A stretch of 39,838 nt of DNA, taken from positions 1 through 39,838 of the forward strand of contig JAUNKV010000027.1 of the NCBI GenBank assembly GCA_030532575.1, in the 5' to 3' direction. The position numbers were made by a program, and so were the translations under genes. This document shows, piece after piece, positions 1 to 8,502 of the stretch. The stretch's first letter is position 1; every line of letters begins with the position of its first letter. The notes below the pieces were generated by a model that saw only the letters and a list, made by a program, of their open reading frames with translations, had not been told where the DNA came from and did not search any database. The DNA comes from Propionibacteriaceae bacterium (lineage in GTDB: Bacteria; Actinomycetota; Actinomycetes; Propionibacteriales; Propionibacteriaceae).

Positions 1-600
1 GCTGGTCGAGCCGAGGGCGTTCAGCGCCCGACAGTCGAGACCCCTGGCATCCGGTTCAGAATCTTGTACCGAGTGGGAATGGTCCGGGGTCAACTCCCTG
101 CCCAAGGTCACCGGGTCTCGACACGGATTCCCTCGCTGTCGCATCGGGATTCCCGGCTCGACCAGCGGAACACACCCCGCTGGTTGCCCCGGGGGTGTCT
201 GTGGTTCGACAGTCGGGACCATCCTTTTTCCGCTGGTCGAGCTTCAGCGCCCAGCGCCCGAAAGTCGAGACCCCTGGCGCCCGGTGCAGAGACTTGCGCT
301 GAGTGGGAATGGTCCGGTGTTGAGTTCCTGCGCAAGGTCACCAGGTCTCGACTCGGTCTGCTCGCTTCGCATCGCAGCCCGGCTCGACCAGCGGATACCC
401 CCGCTGGTCGAGCCGGTTCCGGAGCTTGGCAGGAGGAACCGTGTCGAGACCCCTGGCGCCCGGTGCTGGGACTTGTACCGGGCGGGGTGGTCTGGGGGTG
501 AGTCTCTGCGGATGGTTGCGGGGTCTCGAGCTGGGATTCCCTCGCTGTCGCATCGGGACCCCGGAGTGACCAGCGGAGAAGAAACCCTGCTCGACCAGCG
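1..600. repeat. Three long intergenic palindromic repeat units (about 165-175 bp each)
   Basis: This gene-free stretch holds three similar units at about 1-168, 231-394 and 402-576, plus a stray right end at 589-600. Each unit begins with CGCTGGTCGAGC (the first is cut by the window edge) and ends with the reverse complement GCTCGACCAGCG or a worn version of it. Inside are a second inverted pair (GTCGAGACCCCTGG near the left, GGTCTCGA near the right) and a shared core around GAGTGGGAATGGTCCGG. The units point the same way and are separated by 62 and 7 bp. No convincing reading frame with a ribosome site is present. They look like REP/MITE-type non-autonomous repeats; the type is inferred. Confidence 0.75.
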
Positions 601-606
601 CAGTGG

Positions 607-3366
607 TCAGCGGGCTTCGAGGGCCTTCACCAGTTCCCGGGCGGCCAGGGTGGCCTTGGCGTTGCTGTTGCGCTCCGCCAGTTTCGCGACGTGCGGTAGC
701 TCGACGGGGCCGGGCACCTCCGGCAGGTAGGACAGCAGGGCCTCCAGGGTGACGGCGGTGACGCTCGGGGCCTTCGGCTGGGCCGCCATGTCCTCGGCCA
801 CCGCCACCAGCATCGGCCAGGCCAGCGCCAGCCCACCCATGTCGGCGATGAGCCGCAGCTGCATCGCGACCTTTGGGAGGAAGAACGGCCAGCCCTCCCG
901 CAGCGGCGAACCCCAGGCCTGGAGCAGGTCATCCGCGGTGAGACGACCCTCGTCCCAGGCGTCGATGAGGGTCGCGGCCAGGGCCTCCCGATCCTCCGAG
1001 GCGGCATCGGCGGTGGCGATCACCGTCGCCAGGCTCAGCACCGGCCCGAACGGGTCCGCGACCTCGGCCAAGGCAAGGAAACTCTGCAACAGCGGGGTCC
1101 GCACCCCCTCGAAGACCCGCAGCTGCACCGCCGCCCCCCGCGAGGGATGATTCGGCAGCAGCGCGTTCTCCCAGGTTCCCTCACCCCGGGTGGGGCGGAA
1201 CGCCGAATTCCACGGGGAGACGATGCCCAGCAGGTCGAAACCGCCCGGCTCATCCCCAGCCACCTCCGGGGTGGCGCGGATCGACGGCACGAAACCGTGC
1301 AGCGGCTGCTCCGACGGCGGAAGCAGGGTCACGGTGGCCGGTGCGACGGGGGTGTCGCGCCAGGCTGCGAGCACGTCGTCGAGGGTGTGGTCGCAGTTGG
1401 TGATGGTCAGGTGGTAGGGGGTGAGGTCGTTGGGGATGGTGGTGCGGTCGAGGCGTCCCAGGGCGACGGCGACGTCTGCGGGGAGGGCCTTCTGGCCCAA
1501 CTCGCGGTACTGGGCGACTCGTTCGGCGAGGGCTTCCCAGGAGAGCTTCAGTCGGGTGTGTGATGGTGCGGAGAGCATGCAGGGCACCTGGCCGAGGTGG
1601 GCGCCCAGCTCCCCGGTACGACGATGCAGCAGACCCGCCAGCAGGCTCGGGTCATCCTGAAGGGACTCATCCCAGCCGAGCTGCTGCAACAGGGCGGCAC
1701 CGTCGCCCTGCTCCCCGGCCAGCGCCGCCACCCCCCGCTCGTGGGCGGTGGCGACGAGCGCCGCCAGGGCCTGCTCCTGCATGGCTGCGGGCTGCGGCCA
1801 CACCTGCGCGGCAGCCACCAGCTCCGACCAGCGGTCGGCATCGACCACCAGCTGCTCGCGGGTGAACTCCGGCATCGGCTGCGGCACCCTCCCGGCGGGC
1901 TCCCGCCACAGCCTGCGGGCGGGAGCCGGATCATCCGGGCCGGACTGCTCCCCCGACCACTGGGCCAGCAACTCGGCGGCGAGGGCTGCGGTGCGCGGGT
2001 CGTCGTCGGAGGCCACCGCCCGCACACCGCGGATCAACTCCGGGGAAGGGGCGGTGATGCGCTGCAGGGCGTGGAGCATCGTGCGTTTGGCCTCGCGCTC
2101 CTTGCGGGGCAGGAAGGCCAGGGCCAGCCGGGCCAGCTGATCGTGGCTGAGGGTGCCGCTGGGCAGCAGAATCTCGGCCAGGCCCCGCAGCACGGCGGAC
2201 TCGGCCTGGGGGGCCACGTCGATGACACGGTCCCGATGGGTGACCAGCGCACTGGTGAAACCCAGGCCGATCAGCCACTGCCAGGCCTGCCGTTGTGGGC
2301 GACGGCGGTCGCCGCGTTCCAGCACCGTCAGCAGCGCGGCGAACAGGGCGTCGTCGTCGATCTCGTCCTGCTCGCGCATCCGGGCGACGTCGTTCAGCAT
2401 CGACGGCTTGAAGTCGGGCAGCTTGACCAGCAGGTTCGGTATCCGACAGGCGGCGATGAAGCGTTCCGACCAGCGCGTACCCGGGCGGGGGTCGCAGTGG
2501 TGCTGGACCCAGTCCTCCAGGTAGGGCTGGTGATCGGGGATGGGCAGGTGCAGGGCGTCGATCAGGGGGTCGAGCAGGAGGATCGGGAGGGTGGCGAGCT
2601 GGGCCCGCAGGACGGCGTCGATGAAATCGCGCACGTAGTCGTCGTCGCGGATCAGCAGGGCCTCGATGAGGTGTTCCCGAGGTGCCGTGCCGCCCCAGGT
2701 CAGGCTGACCGAGCTGCGCGCCACCTGGGCGGGGGTGCCGCCGATCTCCAGCAACAGCGGCGCGGTCCAGCCGCGCAGGGGCTCCCGCCAGGTCTCGTGG
2801 GCGCGGGTGGTGAGGGCGCGTTTCAGGGCGGCGATGGCGGAGCGGTGCTCGATGGGGCTGAGCGCGGCCAGCTCAGCGATGATGTGGTCGTAGAGCTTGC
2901 GGTCCTGCCCGGAGCGGGGTGGACGGAGTCTGCCCAACCAGGAGCCCCGGTCGGTGGGGAGCGGGAGCCCGGCGGCGGCGGCGACGCGGCTGGTCAGGGG
3001 CCAGGCCTGGCGGGCGGTCTCCACGTCGCGGGTGGCCATGCGTATCAGCGCCTCGCACCATCCCTGGCCCTGCGCGGCGCTGGCCGTGGCGATGTGATCC
3101 AGGGCGTCGTCGTCGCGGACCAGGGCGCGCAGGCCCTTGCCGCCGAGCTCGGTCAGCAACGGCTCGGGTCGGGCGCCGAGGGTGGCGGCGAGCATCATGT
3201 GGCGCACGTGGGCGCCGGAGTCGATCAGCTGGGAGCGGATGTCGCGCTGGTGGGCGAGCCAGGTGAGCTGGTGGGCGGCCCGTTCGGCGCGGCTGAGCCC
3301 CCGCAACCACTCCGCCAGCGCAGCGCTCGACGGGGCCTGCGTGGCCCGGGCCACCAGCTCGTCCAT
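607..3366 (-). CDS. Large helical-repeat protein, possibly DUF6493-like
   Basis: The product is about 919 aa, leucine/alanine rich and almost entirely helical in appearance, with repeated HEAT-like stretches (for example around LARLALAFLPRKERE and LAAELLAQW), no signal peptide and no membrane segment. I do not recognise catalytic motifs. Length and composition resemble the DUF6493-type proteins found beside SWIM zinc-finger and MoxR/VWA genes in actinobacteria, but no such partners are in view, so the family name is tentative. The ATG at 3366 is preferred over the GTG at 3375: the GGAG stretch sits 9 nt before the ATG but directly against the GTG. It is probably a cytoplasmic scaffold or adaptor. 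The opposite strand also has a long open frame here, a shadow of the high third-position GC. Confidence 0.75.
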   Translation of the reverse strand: MDELVARATQAPSSAALAEWLRGLSRAERAAHQLTWLAHQRDIRSQLIDSGAHVRHMMLAATLGARPEPLLTELGGKGLRALVRDDDALDHIATASAAQGQGWCEALIRMATRDVETARQAWPLTSRVAAAAGLPLPTDRGSWLGRLRPPRSGQDRKLYDHIIAELAALSPIEHRSAIAALKRALTTRAHETWREPLRGWTAPLLLEIGGTPAQVARSSVSLTWGGTAPREHLIEALLIRDDDYVRDFIDAVLRAQLATLPILLLDPLIDALHLPIPDHQPYLEDWVQHHCDPRPGTRWSERFIAACRIPNLLVKLPDFKPSMLNDVARMREQDEIDDDALFAALLTVLERGDRRRPQRQAWQWLIGLGFTSALVTHRDRVIDVAPQAESAVLRGLAEILLPSGTLSHDQLARLALAFLPRKEREAKRTMLHALQRITAPSPELIRGVRAVASDDDPRTAALAAELLAQWSGEQSGPDDPAPARRLWREPAGRVPQPMPEFTREQLVVDADRWSELVAAAQVWPQPAAMQEQALAALVATAHERGVAALAGEQGDGAALLQQLGWDESLQDDPSLLAGLLHRRTGELGAHLGQVPCMLSAPSHTRLKLSWEALAERVAQYRELGQKALPADVAVALGRLDRTTIPNDLTPYHLTITNCDHTLDDVLAAWRDTPVAPATVTLLPPSEQPLHGFVPSIRATPEVAGDEPGGFDLLGIVSPWNSAFRPTRGEGTWENALLPNHPSRGAAVQLRVFEGVRTPLLQSFLALAEVADPFGPVLSLATVIATADAASEDREALAATLIDAWDEGRLTADDLLQAWGSPLREGWPFFLPKVAMQLRLIADMGGLALAWPMLVAVAEDMAAQPKAPSVTAVTLEALLSYLPEVPGPVELPHVAKLAERNSNAKATLAARELVKALEAR

Positions 3367-3475
3367 CACAGACACCTCCAGATCACATCACCGTCAACGC
3401 GCCCAACGTTACAGAAACCCACCGACAAAAAGGACAGAAGTGAAATGACGAAGGTGAACTGTGTCGTCGATGTGG

Positions 3476-4342
3476 TCACTCGGCCTGTCGAAACTCCTTC
3501 AGGGCCGCGCGGAGCTCTCCGGTGATGGCGACCTCGATGCCGAAGGTCTCCCTGACAGCCTGACGCAGGGCGTCGTCCTGCGAACGCCCCCTTGACCGGA
3601 GCCGGTCGTAGTGGGCCAGGAGCACGGTCAGCGCCACATGGTCGACGGTGGGTGGCTCGACCAGGGCGCTGGACTCCGACAGGGGCTCGCAGTGGTGACT
3701 GCTGCGTGTCGGCAGGGTCAGGTTGTCGTGGACCCACGCATCTCCCAGGGTGGTGCGGGCGACCCCGAGCACCGTCTGGATGTCGGCCAGCACCTGCGTC
3801 TCGTCGAGGCCCTGACCGTGGCTCTGCTGGTGTTCCATCAGCAAGCCATTGACCGGCCAGCGTCCCGACACGTGGTTCGGCCCGAACGGGTAGGACCGCA
3901 GGATTCGGAACAGCTGCACCAACCACGGGCCTCGACGACCCCCGCACGCCAGCAGCTCAGCGATCACCCGGCCGGGGGCGCCGTCACTGCGGTTCGGCTT
4001 TGCCGGGAATCCGCACTTCACCCGCTCCTCGCGCCGAATGTCGGCCATCCTCCGGGTCACCATCTGCCGGACGTAGCCGCCGAGGTTGCTGACCTGCTGC
4101 AGCCGGGCCTGCACGGACTCCCGGCCCAAGGCCTCGTTGACATGGAGCCAGAGGTCATGGACCAGGTCCAGGCAGCCGGCCCGGATGCACTCCTCGGCAA
4201 CCAGCTCGGCGTATGGGTCGTCGTTGCCGTAAGGGACCCGACCGGTGGGGCAGCTCTCGCCTCGATGGCACGTGGTGATGCGCCACGCAGCCGTGGTCCG
4301 CCACACGATCTCCGCGATCTCGGGGAGGCTGATCGTCGTCAT
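3476..4342 (-). CDS. Sigma-70 region-2-like protein of unknown role
   Basis: The product is 288 aa from an ATG at 4342, with an AGGGA ribosome site 6 nt upstream; a longer frame to 4435 has no such site. Residues about 45-110 read like sigma factor region 2: a DLVHDLWLHV segment followed by NLGGYVRQMVTRRMADIRREER-like sequence, the pattern seen where ECF-type sigma factors hold the core-binding and -10-binding helices. The C-terminus (DALRQAVRETFGI...) is helical but no clear region 4 HTH is obvious. The next gene upstream (start 5407) runs the same way 126 bp away and encodes an HTH protein, so the two may be co-transcribed. A role as an alternative or inactive sigma factor is inferred; it could instead be an unrelated helical DNA-binding protein. 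Confidence 0.6.
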   Translation of the reverse strand: MTTISLPEIAEIVWRTTAAWRITTCHRGESCPTGRVPYGNDDPYAELVAEECIRAGCLDLVHDLWLHVNEALGRESVQARLQQVSNLGGYVRQMVTRRMADIRREERVKCGFPAKPNRSDGAPGRVIAELLACGGRRGPWLVQLFRILRSYPFGPNHVSGRWPVNGLLMEHQQSHGQGLDETQVLADIQTVLGVARTTLGDAWVHDNLTLPTRSSHHCEPLSESSALVEPPTVDHVALTVLLAHYDRLRSRGRSQDDALRQAVRETFGIEVAITGELRAALKEFRQAE

Positions 4343-4468
4343 CTGCAGTCCCTTCTGACATCCACCGGCCGTCGTGGCAGGTGTGACTCCAAGCCTTACG
4401 GATGACATGGCTGAAAGGGAACGGTTGCGCAGCAATTGTCAGGGATCTGTCAGTACTTCCCGACGGTG

Positions 4469-5407
4469 TCAGTCCTCCATGAACCAGCGGATGCCCAGCC
4501 CGAACCCCAACTGGATCTCGTCGAACTCGAAGCGTTCCCGCTGCTGAGGCAGAGTCCTTGTGCTCGTGACATGGGACTGCGGTACGAGCCCGGAGCTGGC
4601 CGTGGTCCGGAAGGTCTCGATGCGCGAGGGGAGCCGGGAGCCGAAACGGATGTCCACGACGGCGTTCAGCGTGGTGTTGTGGGGGCGGAAAGCGAGCTCA
4701 GGGCGAAGCGAGGCATGATTTGGGAGCCTGATCGAGGTGCTGAAGTGATGGGTCTGCCCGAGCCTCAGGGGTCGGCTGAACCTGAACTCCGTCCCCCACA
4801 TGCAGTGCTCCAGATCAACAACTCTTTCCAGCTCACAGCCCTCCAGGCCCTGCCAGGAGGGGAGGCCGTCGCGGAGGTCCGGGAGGAACACCTCCTCGTG
4901 GAACGTCTCCATCCGTGGGGCAAGAACCCGGATGCGCCGTAGGAACGACAGGACGGGATGAGCCGTGGTCAGGTCAAGCCAGGCGTGGAGTTGGGTCACC
5001 GCGAAGCTGGAGCTCCGCATGACCCGTTCGGTGTCGGCGAGAAGCTGGGCTGCGATCCGGCCGGGTGCCAGCTCCTCACTCCAGCGCCGAGCTGTTCGTG
5101 CGGAGATGCCCACGGCACGTCCAGCGGCCTCAAGGCGTCTCTCCCGCCCGAAAGGGGAGCTCGCCTTCGCACCGCAGGACTCGTGGAAGACGACCCGATG
5201 TTCGAGAGGTAGGACCTTGGCGGCCTCGACGATGCTGGCTCGGATCATCGGCAGGCACTGGAGGCTCGAGAGTTCCTCAGGGATGTTCAGCAGCTCCCGC
5301 AGGGCTGGGGTCTCAGGGGGATTCGTGGTTCGCAGGCCTCGACGGGTCAGGGCCAGCACCTCGGTCTCCAAGGTCGCCAGCTCCGGTTTTGTTGCTTGTC
5401 CCACCAC
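4469..5407 (-). CDS. HTH-containing protein of unknown function
   Basis: The product is 312 aa, starting at GTG 5407 behind a GGGAGG site with 7-nt spacing. Residues about 90-115 (EAAGRAVGISARTARRWSEEL) form a clear helix-turn-helix of the kind found in XRE or sigma region 4 proteins. The first 80 residues are helical; the last 170 are richer in strands, with many Arg, Phe and Thr residues, and form an unassigned domain ending in FGLGIRWFMED. It is divergent from the coupled pair that starts at 5554, and the 146-bp gap holds the same motif facing both ways, so this protein is a natural candidate regulator of the island. That is inference; no family was recognised. Confidence 0.65.
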   Translation of the reverse strand: MVGQATKPELATLETEVLALTRRGLRTTNPPETPALRELLNIPEELSSLQCLPMIRASIVEAAKVLPLEHRVVFHESCGAKASSPFGRERRLEAAGRAVGISARTARRWSEELAPGRIAAQLLADTERVMRSSSFAVTQLHAWLDLTTAHPVLSFLRRIRVLAPRMETFHEEVFLPDLRDGLPSWQGLEGCELERVVDLEHCMWGTEFRFSRPLRLGQTHHFSTSIRLPNHASLRPELAFRPHNTTLNAVVDIRFGSRLPSRIETFRTTASSGLVPQSHVTSTRTLPQQRERFEFDEIQLGFGLGIRWFMED

Positions 5408-5444
5408 GGAGAATCCTCCCCTCAGTCGTCCTTTTGGATCCTAA

Positions 5445-5457
5445 CCGTCGGACATCC
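5445..5457 (-). promoter_or_regulatory. Shared island motif, copy upstream of the 5407 gene
   Basis: On the minus strand this reads GGATGTCCGACGG and ends 50 bp before the GTG start at 5407. It matches 10 of the 13 first bases of the GGCTGTCCGTCAGA copies at 5503 and 8458. Similar position relative to the start suggests an operator or promoter element. Confidence 0.4.
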
Positions 5458-5502
5458 CTGCCATGTGGTCACGGTGGCTGTGTTGGGCGAAGTGAGCGGG
5501 CA

Positions 5503-5516
5503 GGCTGTCCGTCAGA
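5503..5516 (+). promoter_or_regulatory. Shared island motif GGCTGTCCGTCAGA, copy upstream of the 5554 operon
   Basis: The 14-bp sequence GGCTGTCCGTCAGA begins 51 bp before the GTG start at 5554 and is identical to the copy 45 bp before the TIR gene. The identity ends after 14 bp; a GGGTG follows both copies a few bases later. Confidence 0.5.
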
Positions 5517-5553
5517 TGGGTGTGTACGTGTGGGATCTGAGGAGGTGAGACCC

Positions 5554-6939
5554 GTGGCCGAGAGACTTTCCCGGCTGTGCTGCCAGTGGCTGGAGCAGCT
5601 GCCGGAATGGCGCACCCTCGCTCCCCGGGGCGGTGGGGTGAGCGCGCCGCTGGCGACGAGACGCTGGTTGTTGCGTGTGTACCGGAAAAACTTTCCCGGC
5701 GCTCTGCTCGGGGCGGAGGAGGACCGTCGGCTGGGGTTGTGGCTGGCCGAGTACGAGCCGCGGATCGTGACCGATCTGCAAGTGGTACGCCGCCTGGTGG
5801 ACCATGCCATGGACGAGGTGGAGCGACGGCGGCTGGCCACCACGGCCGGGGAGACCGCTGAGCGTCTGGTGCGGGCCGTCGCGAAGGGCTGGCTCAGGGG
5901 TGAGCCGTTGGGGGAGATGGAGCTCGAGGCCGTGGTGAGCACCCACCTGGCCAATGCGCCGTCGCTGGGGAGGATGCTGGGCAGGGAGAACTTCAGCCGG
6001 TTCCAGCGGCTCTACGACCAGCTGTGGAGCGCTGAGGGTCAGGCGCACCTGAAGGACCATCCCTACAGCCGGGCGATGCTGGGTGACGACGCCCGCCCGC
6101 CGTTGATCCGGACGCAGCGGGAGAACACCTGGGATGCGTTGGCCCGTTCCGTCTATTCCCGCTACCGCTTGGCGGCGAAGGACAGCGCAGTGTCCGGCGA
6201 CGGTGAGGGCATCGCCCGCGCCGAGGTGGCCCGGGCCTGCGAGCGCCTGGGCCTGGAACAGGAGTCCGCCCTGGTGGTGCTCTACAGCCTGCTGCGAGGG
6301 TTGCTGCAGGGGCGCGCCTCCATCGACGACCAACCCTGTCAGGACCCCGACGGGGACCGCTCCTGGGAGCAGGTGCCCGGCCCGGTTGCCGCCGATGCTG
6401 ACAGCTCGTCGAACGGCCTGCCGGTCAACGACAGGTTGATTGGGCTGGCGGAGGCCATGATCCGCACCTTCTGCACCACCCAGGAGCAGGGCAGGTATCT
6501 GCTGCGGACGGAGCAGATGGAGCGCGCCCACCAGCACGCCATGCGTCGGGCCTGGATGGACTGTTTCACGCAGGATCGGCGAGGCCAACCCATCGATGCG
6601 GCCGGAGCGCGGAGGATCATCGGCCGGGCCGTGTTCAAGGGGATTCCCTCGGGGGAGGGACATCGACGGCGCGCGCATGTCCTGAGCGTTGCGGACCTCA
6701 CCAGCCCGGTCGTCGAGATGGACGAGACGGCCAGGATTGATGAGGCGGAGCTGCCGCCACCGCCTGCCCCGGAACTCATCAATCGCGCCTGTGCCTGGCT
6801 CGCTGAGCACCCGGACGTGGGCAGAGGGCTTGGTGAACACGACCCGGAGAGGATGGAGGAGTATCGTCGCGCGGCCGAGACCCTCCGTCTGCCGGACTTG
6901 GATTACATGATGAAGCTTGTTGCAAAGGAAATTTCATGA
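5554..6939 (+). CDS. Unknown helical protein, first gene of a coupled pair in the TIR island
   Basis: The product is 461 aa starting at GTG 5554, behind a GAGGAGGTGA ribosome site; the open frame continues upstream but without a site and across the intergenic motif. The sequence is largely helical and Arg/Glu rich, with no signal peptide, no membrane segment and no P-loop. A Gly/Asp/Pro-rich linker at about residues 258-290 separates an N-terminal half (about 1-255) from a C-terminal half. The stop overlaps the next start as ATGA at 6936-6939, so the two products are probably made in step and may bind each other. I do not recognise the family. Position between an HTH gene and a TIR gene suggests part of a conflict or signalling module. 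Confidence 0.65.
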   Translation: MAERLSRLCCQWLEQLPEWRTLAPRGGGVSAPLATRRWLLRVYRKNFPGALLGAEEDRRLGLWLAEYEPRIVTDLQVVRRLVDHAMDEVERRRLATTAGETAERLVRAVAKGWLRGEPLGEMELEAVVSTHLANAPSLGRMLGRENFSRFQRLYDQLWSAEGQAHLKDHPYSRAMLGDDARPPLIRTQRENTWDALARSVYSRYRLAAKDSAVSGDGEGIARAEVARACERLGLEQESALVVLYSLLRGLLQGRASIDDQPCQDPDGDRSWEQVPGPVAADADSSSNGLPVNDRLIGLAEAMIRTFCTTQEQGRYLLRTEQMERAHQHAMRRAWMDCFTQDRRGQPIDAAGARRIIGRAVFKGIPSGEGHRRRAHVLSVADLTSPVVEMDETARIDEAELPPPPAPELINRACAWLAEHPDVGRGLGEHDPERMEEYRRAAETLRLPDLDYMMKLVAKEIS

Positions 6940-8279
6940 CGTTCGACCAGCCCCGGGGGGTGTTGATCCGTCACATCGGATTCGGTGCCGTCATGATCGG
7001 CGAGGAGCCGGTGGCGCCAGCCGGGTCCGCGACCCTGGACATCCTCGGTGCGACCCTCGAGTTCGACCCCTCGCGCCCGGACCGGGTGCCCTCCTGCCTG
7101 GTGGCCGACCCCGGTCTGGCTGTTCCCGTGATCGAGCAGCTGTACGGCCACGCCGTCGCTGATGCGGTGCTGGAGTGCACCCGCCGTCGCGACGACAAAA
7201 CAATGACCTGCCCCGTCGTGGTCCAGCCCCTGTTGGCGCTGCTCACCCGACTGGCCGAGAACCACTGGTGTCAGCGCAACGCGGCTCTTCCCCTGGACCC
7301 GGCGCTGCTGTTGTTGGAGGAGAAGACCCTGCTGGCGGAGCTCAGGGAAGTCCTCGAGGCCGATGACGACTGGCTGCCTGAGCTCCAGCAGCTGCTGGGG
7401 ACCCTCATGTCCCGGCCCGGGGCGGTGCGCGCTGCCGTGGCGCAACCGGCGGTCCGGGCCCTGATCGCCCGGTCCCTCGACATCCTGATCGCCGAGTCCA
7501 CTCCGCTCAGCGACACCCACGACACCGCTGTCACGTGGGCGCGTGACGTCGACCTGGAGGCTCCTGCGGCCCGTCAGGCGGAGCCAGCCGAGTGGGTCGG
7601 GTACCTGCGTCCCGAGATGGCGTTGGCTGCGGGTGGGGGAAGCGTGGCGGGGACGTCGACGGTGGACTGGCAGGACGTTCCGCTGGGCCTGATCTCACGC
7701 CGTGAGGGCAATGTGGAGTGGCAGGTGGAGCAGGGCGACGACCCCGGGCGGGTCACGGTCAGTGTGGCAGGGGCCGGGGAGGTGTTCCGGCTGCTCGGCG
7801 AGGCCCCGAACCCGCCCGAGGGTCTGGTCTTCGACGTGGTGAGTTCCGGGTGGCCGGTGCCGATCGCCACGGGCGGGCTCATCCGGGACGAGGGCAATCA
7901 GGGGTGGCGTGGAGCAGCGGAGCTGTCCCGCGACCAGCTCACCCTGGTGAACCGGCTGCTGGGCGACGGCGCCAGGCTGGACGTGCGGGTGCGGGGAGGC
8001 CGCCCTGCACCGTCCCGGAATCCGCTGGTGGCGGAGGCCGAACGGTGGTGCGCCCGCGCGGTGTGCGCCTTGCGGCTGCGCAACGTCGTGGCCGCCGAGG
8101 AGTTGCTGGGTGTCGCGGAGGCCACCCTGGAGCGGGCCTCAGCCCTGTGGGAGCTGGCCGGGCGTCCAGCGGAGCAGCGGGCCACCCTGGAGTTGCTGGA
8201 GCTCGCCCAAAGCGACGCCGGGAAGTGGACCGAGACCCTCACCGTGGCCGAGACCATCCTGGTGGCACAACAGGCCTGA
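6936..8279 (+). CDS. Unknown protein, second gene of the coupled pair
   Basis: The product is 447 aa, starting at an ATG that overlaps the previous stop (ATGA). The first 80 residues look strand-rich (VLIRHIGFGAVMIGEEP), the middle 90-190 is helical with leucine-rich runs, residues about 195-350 are again strand-rich, and the last 90 are helical with a TPR-like feel (AVCALRLRNVVAAEELLGVA). No catalytic motif, signal peptide or membrane segment is visible. The gene is followed by a hairpin at 8289-8316. I do not recognise it. The mixed beta and TPR-like build would suit a scaffold or sensor that works with its partner at 5554 and with the downstream TIR protein; that is inference from gene order only. 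Confidence 0.65.
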   Translation: MTFDQPRGVLIRHIGFGAVMIGEEPVAPAGSATLDILGATLEFDPSRPDRVPSCLVADPGLAVPVIEQLYGHAVADAVLECTRRRDDKTMTCPVVVQPLLALLTRLAENHWCQRNAALPLDPALLLLEEKTLLAELREVLEADDDWLPELQQLLGTLMSRPGAVRAAVAQPAVRALIARSLDILIAESTPLSDTHDTAVTWARDVDLEAPAARQAEPAEWVGYLRPEMALAAGGGSVAGTSTVDWQDVPLGLISRREGNVEWQVEQGDDPGRVTVSVAGAGEVFRLLGEAPNPPEGLVFDVVSSGWPVPIATGGLIRDEGNQGWRGAAELSRDQLTLVNRLLGDGARLDVRVRGGRPAPSRNPLVAEAERWCARAVCALRLRNVVAAEELLGVAEATLERASALWELAGRPAEQRATLELLELAQSDAGKWTETLTVAETILVAQQA

Positions 8280-8288
8280 GACGGCATC

Positions 8289-8316
8289 GGGGCCGGCACC
8301 ACAAGGTGCCGACCCC
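8289..8316. terminator. Hairpin after the 6936 gene; fully paired only in the minus-strand RNA
   Basis: Two 12-nt arms (8289-8300 and 8305-8316) surround an ACAA loop. In plus-strand RNA one pair is a C-A mismatch; in minus-strand RNA the same position is a G-U wobble, so all 12 pairs form. No strong U tract follows on either side. It can act as a terminator for the 6936 gene and for any minus-strand transcript from the 8352 mini-ORF. Confidence 0.55.
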
Positions 8317-8334
8317 GAGCGTTTCATGTGTTGC

Positions 8335-8352
8335 TCACCAGAAGAACCACAT
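8335..8352 (-). CDS. Candidate five-residue mini-ORF (MWFFW)
   Basis: On the minus strand AAAGGAG stands 6 nt before ATG TGG TTC TTC TGG TGA, coding five residues, four of them aromatic. It sits between the hairpin at 8366-8402 upstream and the hairpin at 8289-8316 downstream, a layout like a leader peptide or peptide-regulated RNA. No minus-strand gene follows that it could control, so its role is unclear and it may be chance. Confidence 0.25.
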   Translation of the reverse strand: MWFFW

Positions 8353-8365
8353 GGTGAACTCCTTT

Positions 8366-8402
8366 CGTAGGTTTGCTGAGCAATCCGCTCGCTCTACCTA
8401 CG
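8366..8402. other. Structured palindrome between the unknown pair and the TIR gene
   Basis: Seven-base arms CGTAGGT and ACCTACG enclose a second inner stem GAGC/GCTC with loop AATCC. It lies directly upstream of the minus-strand AAAGGAG site and about 100 bp before the TIR gene. It may be an RNA stem or a protein-binding site. Confidence 0.4.
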
Positions 8403-8457
8403 CATCTGGATTCACATGCCGGGGTCCTCGGAAAGCGGCCCTGCTCGAGTCGTCGGC

Positions 8458-8471
8458 GGCTGTCCGTCAGA
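8458..8471 (+). promoter_or_regulatory. Shared island motif GGCTGTCCGTCAGA, copy upstream of the TIR gene
   Basis: This is identical over 14 bp to the copy at 5503-5516 and begins 45 bp before the TIR start at 8503. The surrounding sequences differ, which argues against a recent simple duplication of the whole region. Confidence 0.5.
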
Positions 8472-8502
8472 CTTGGGTGACGGCGACGACAAGGAGCAGA
8501 CG

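Noticed and set aside
1597-3525. 642-aa plus-strand frame opposite the 607-3366 gene
   Set aside because: It is the antisense shadow of a high-GC gene: Gly/Gln/Arg-rich, low complexity, no ribosome site.
8326-8370. Plus-strand 14-codon ORF starting at ATG 8326
   Set aside because: It has no ribosome site; the minus-strand mini-ORF with AAAGGAG is the better reading.
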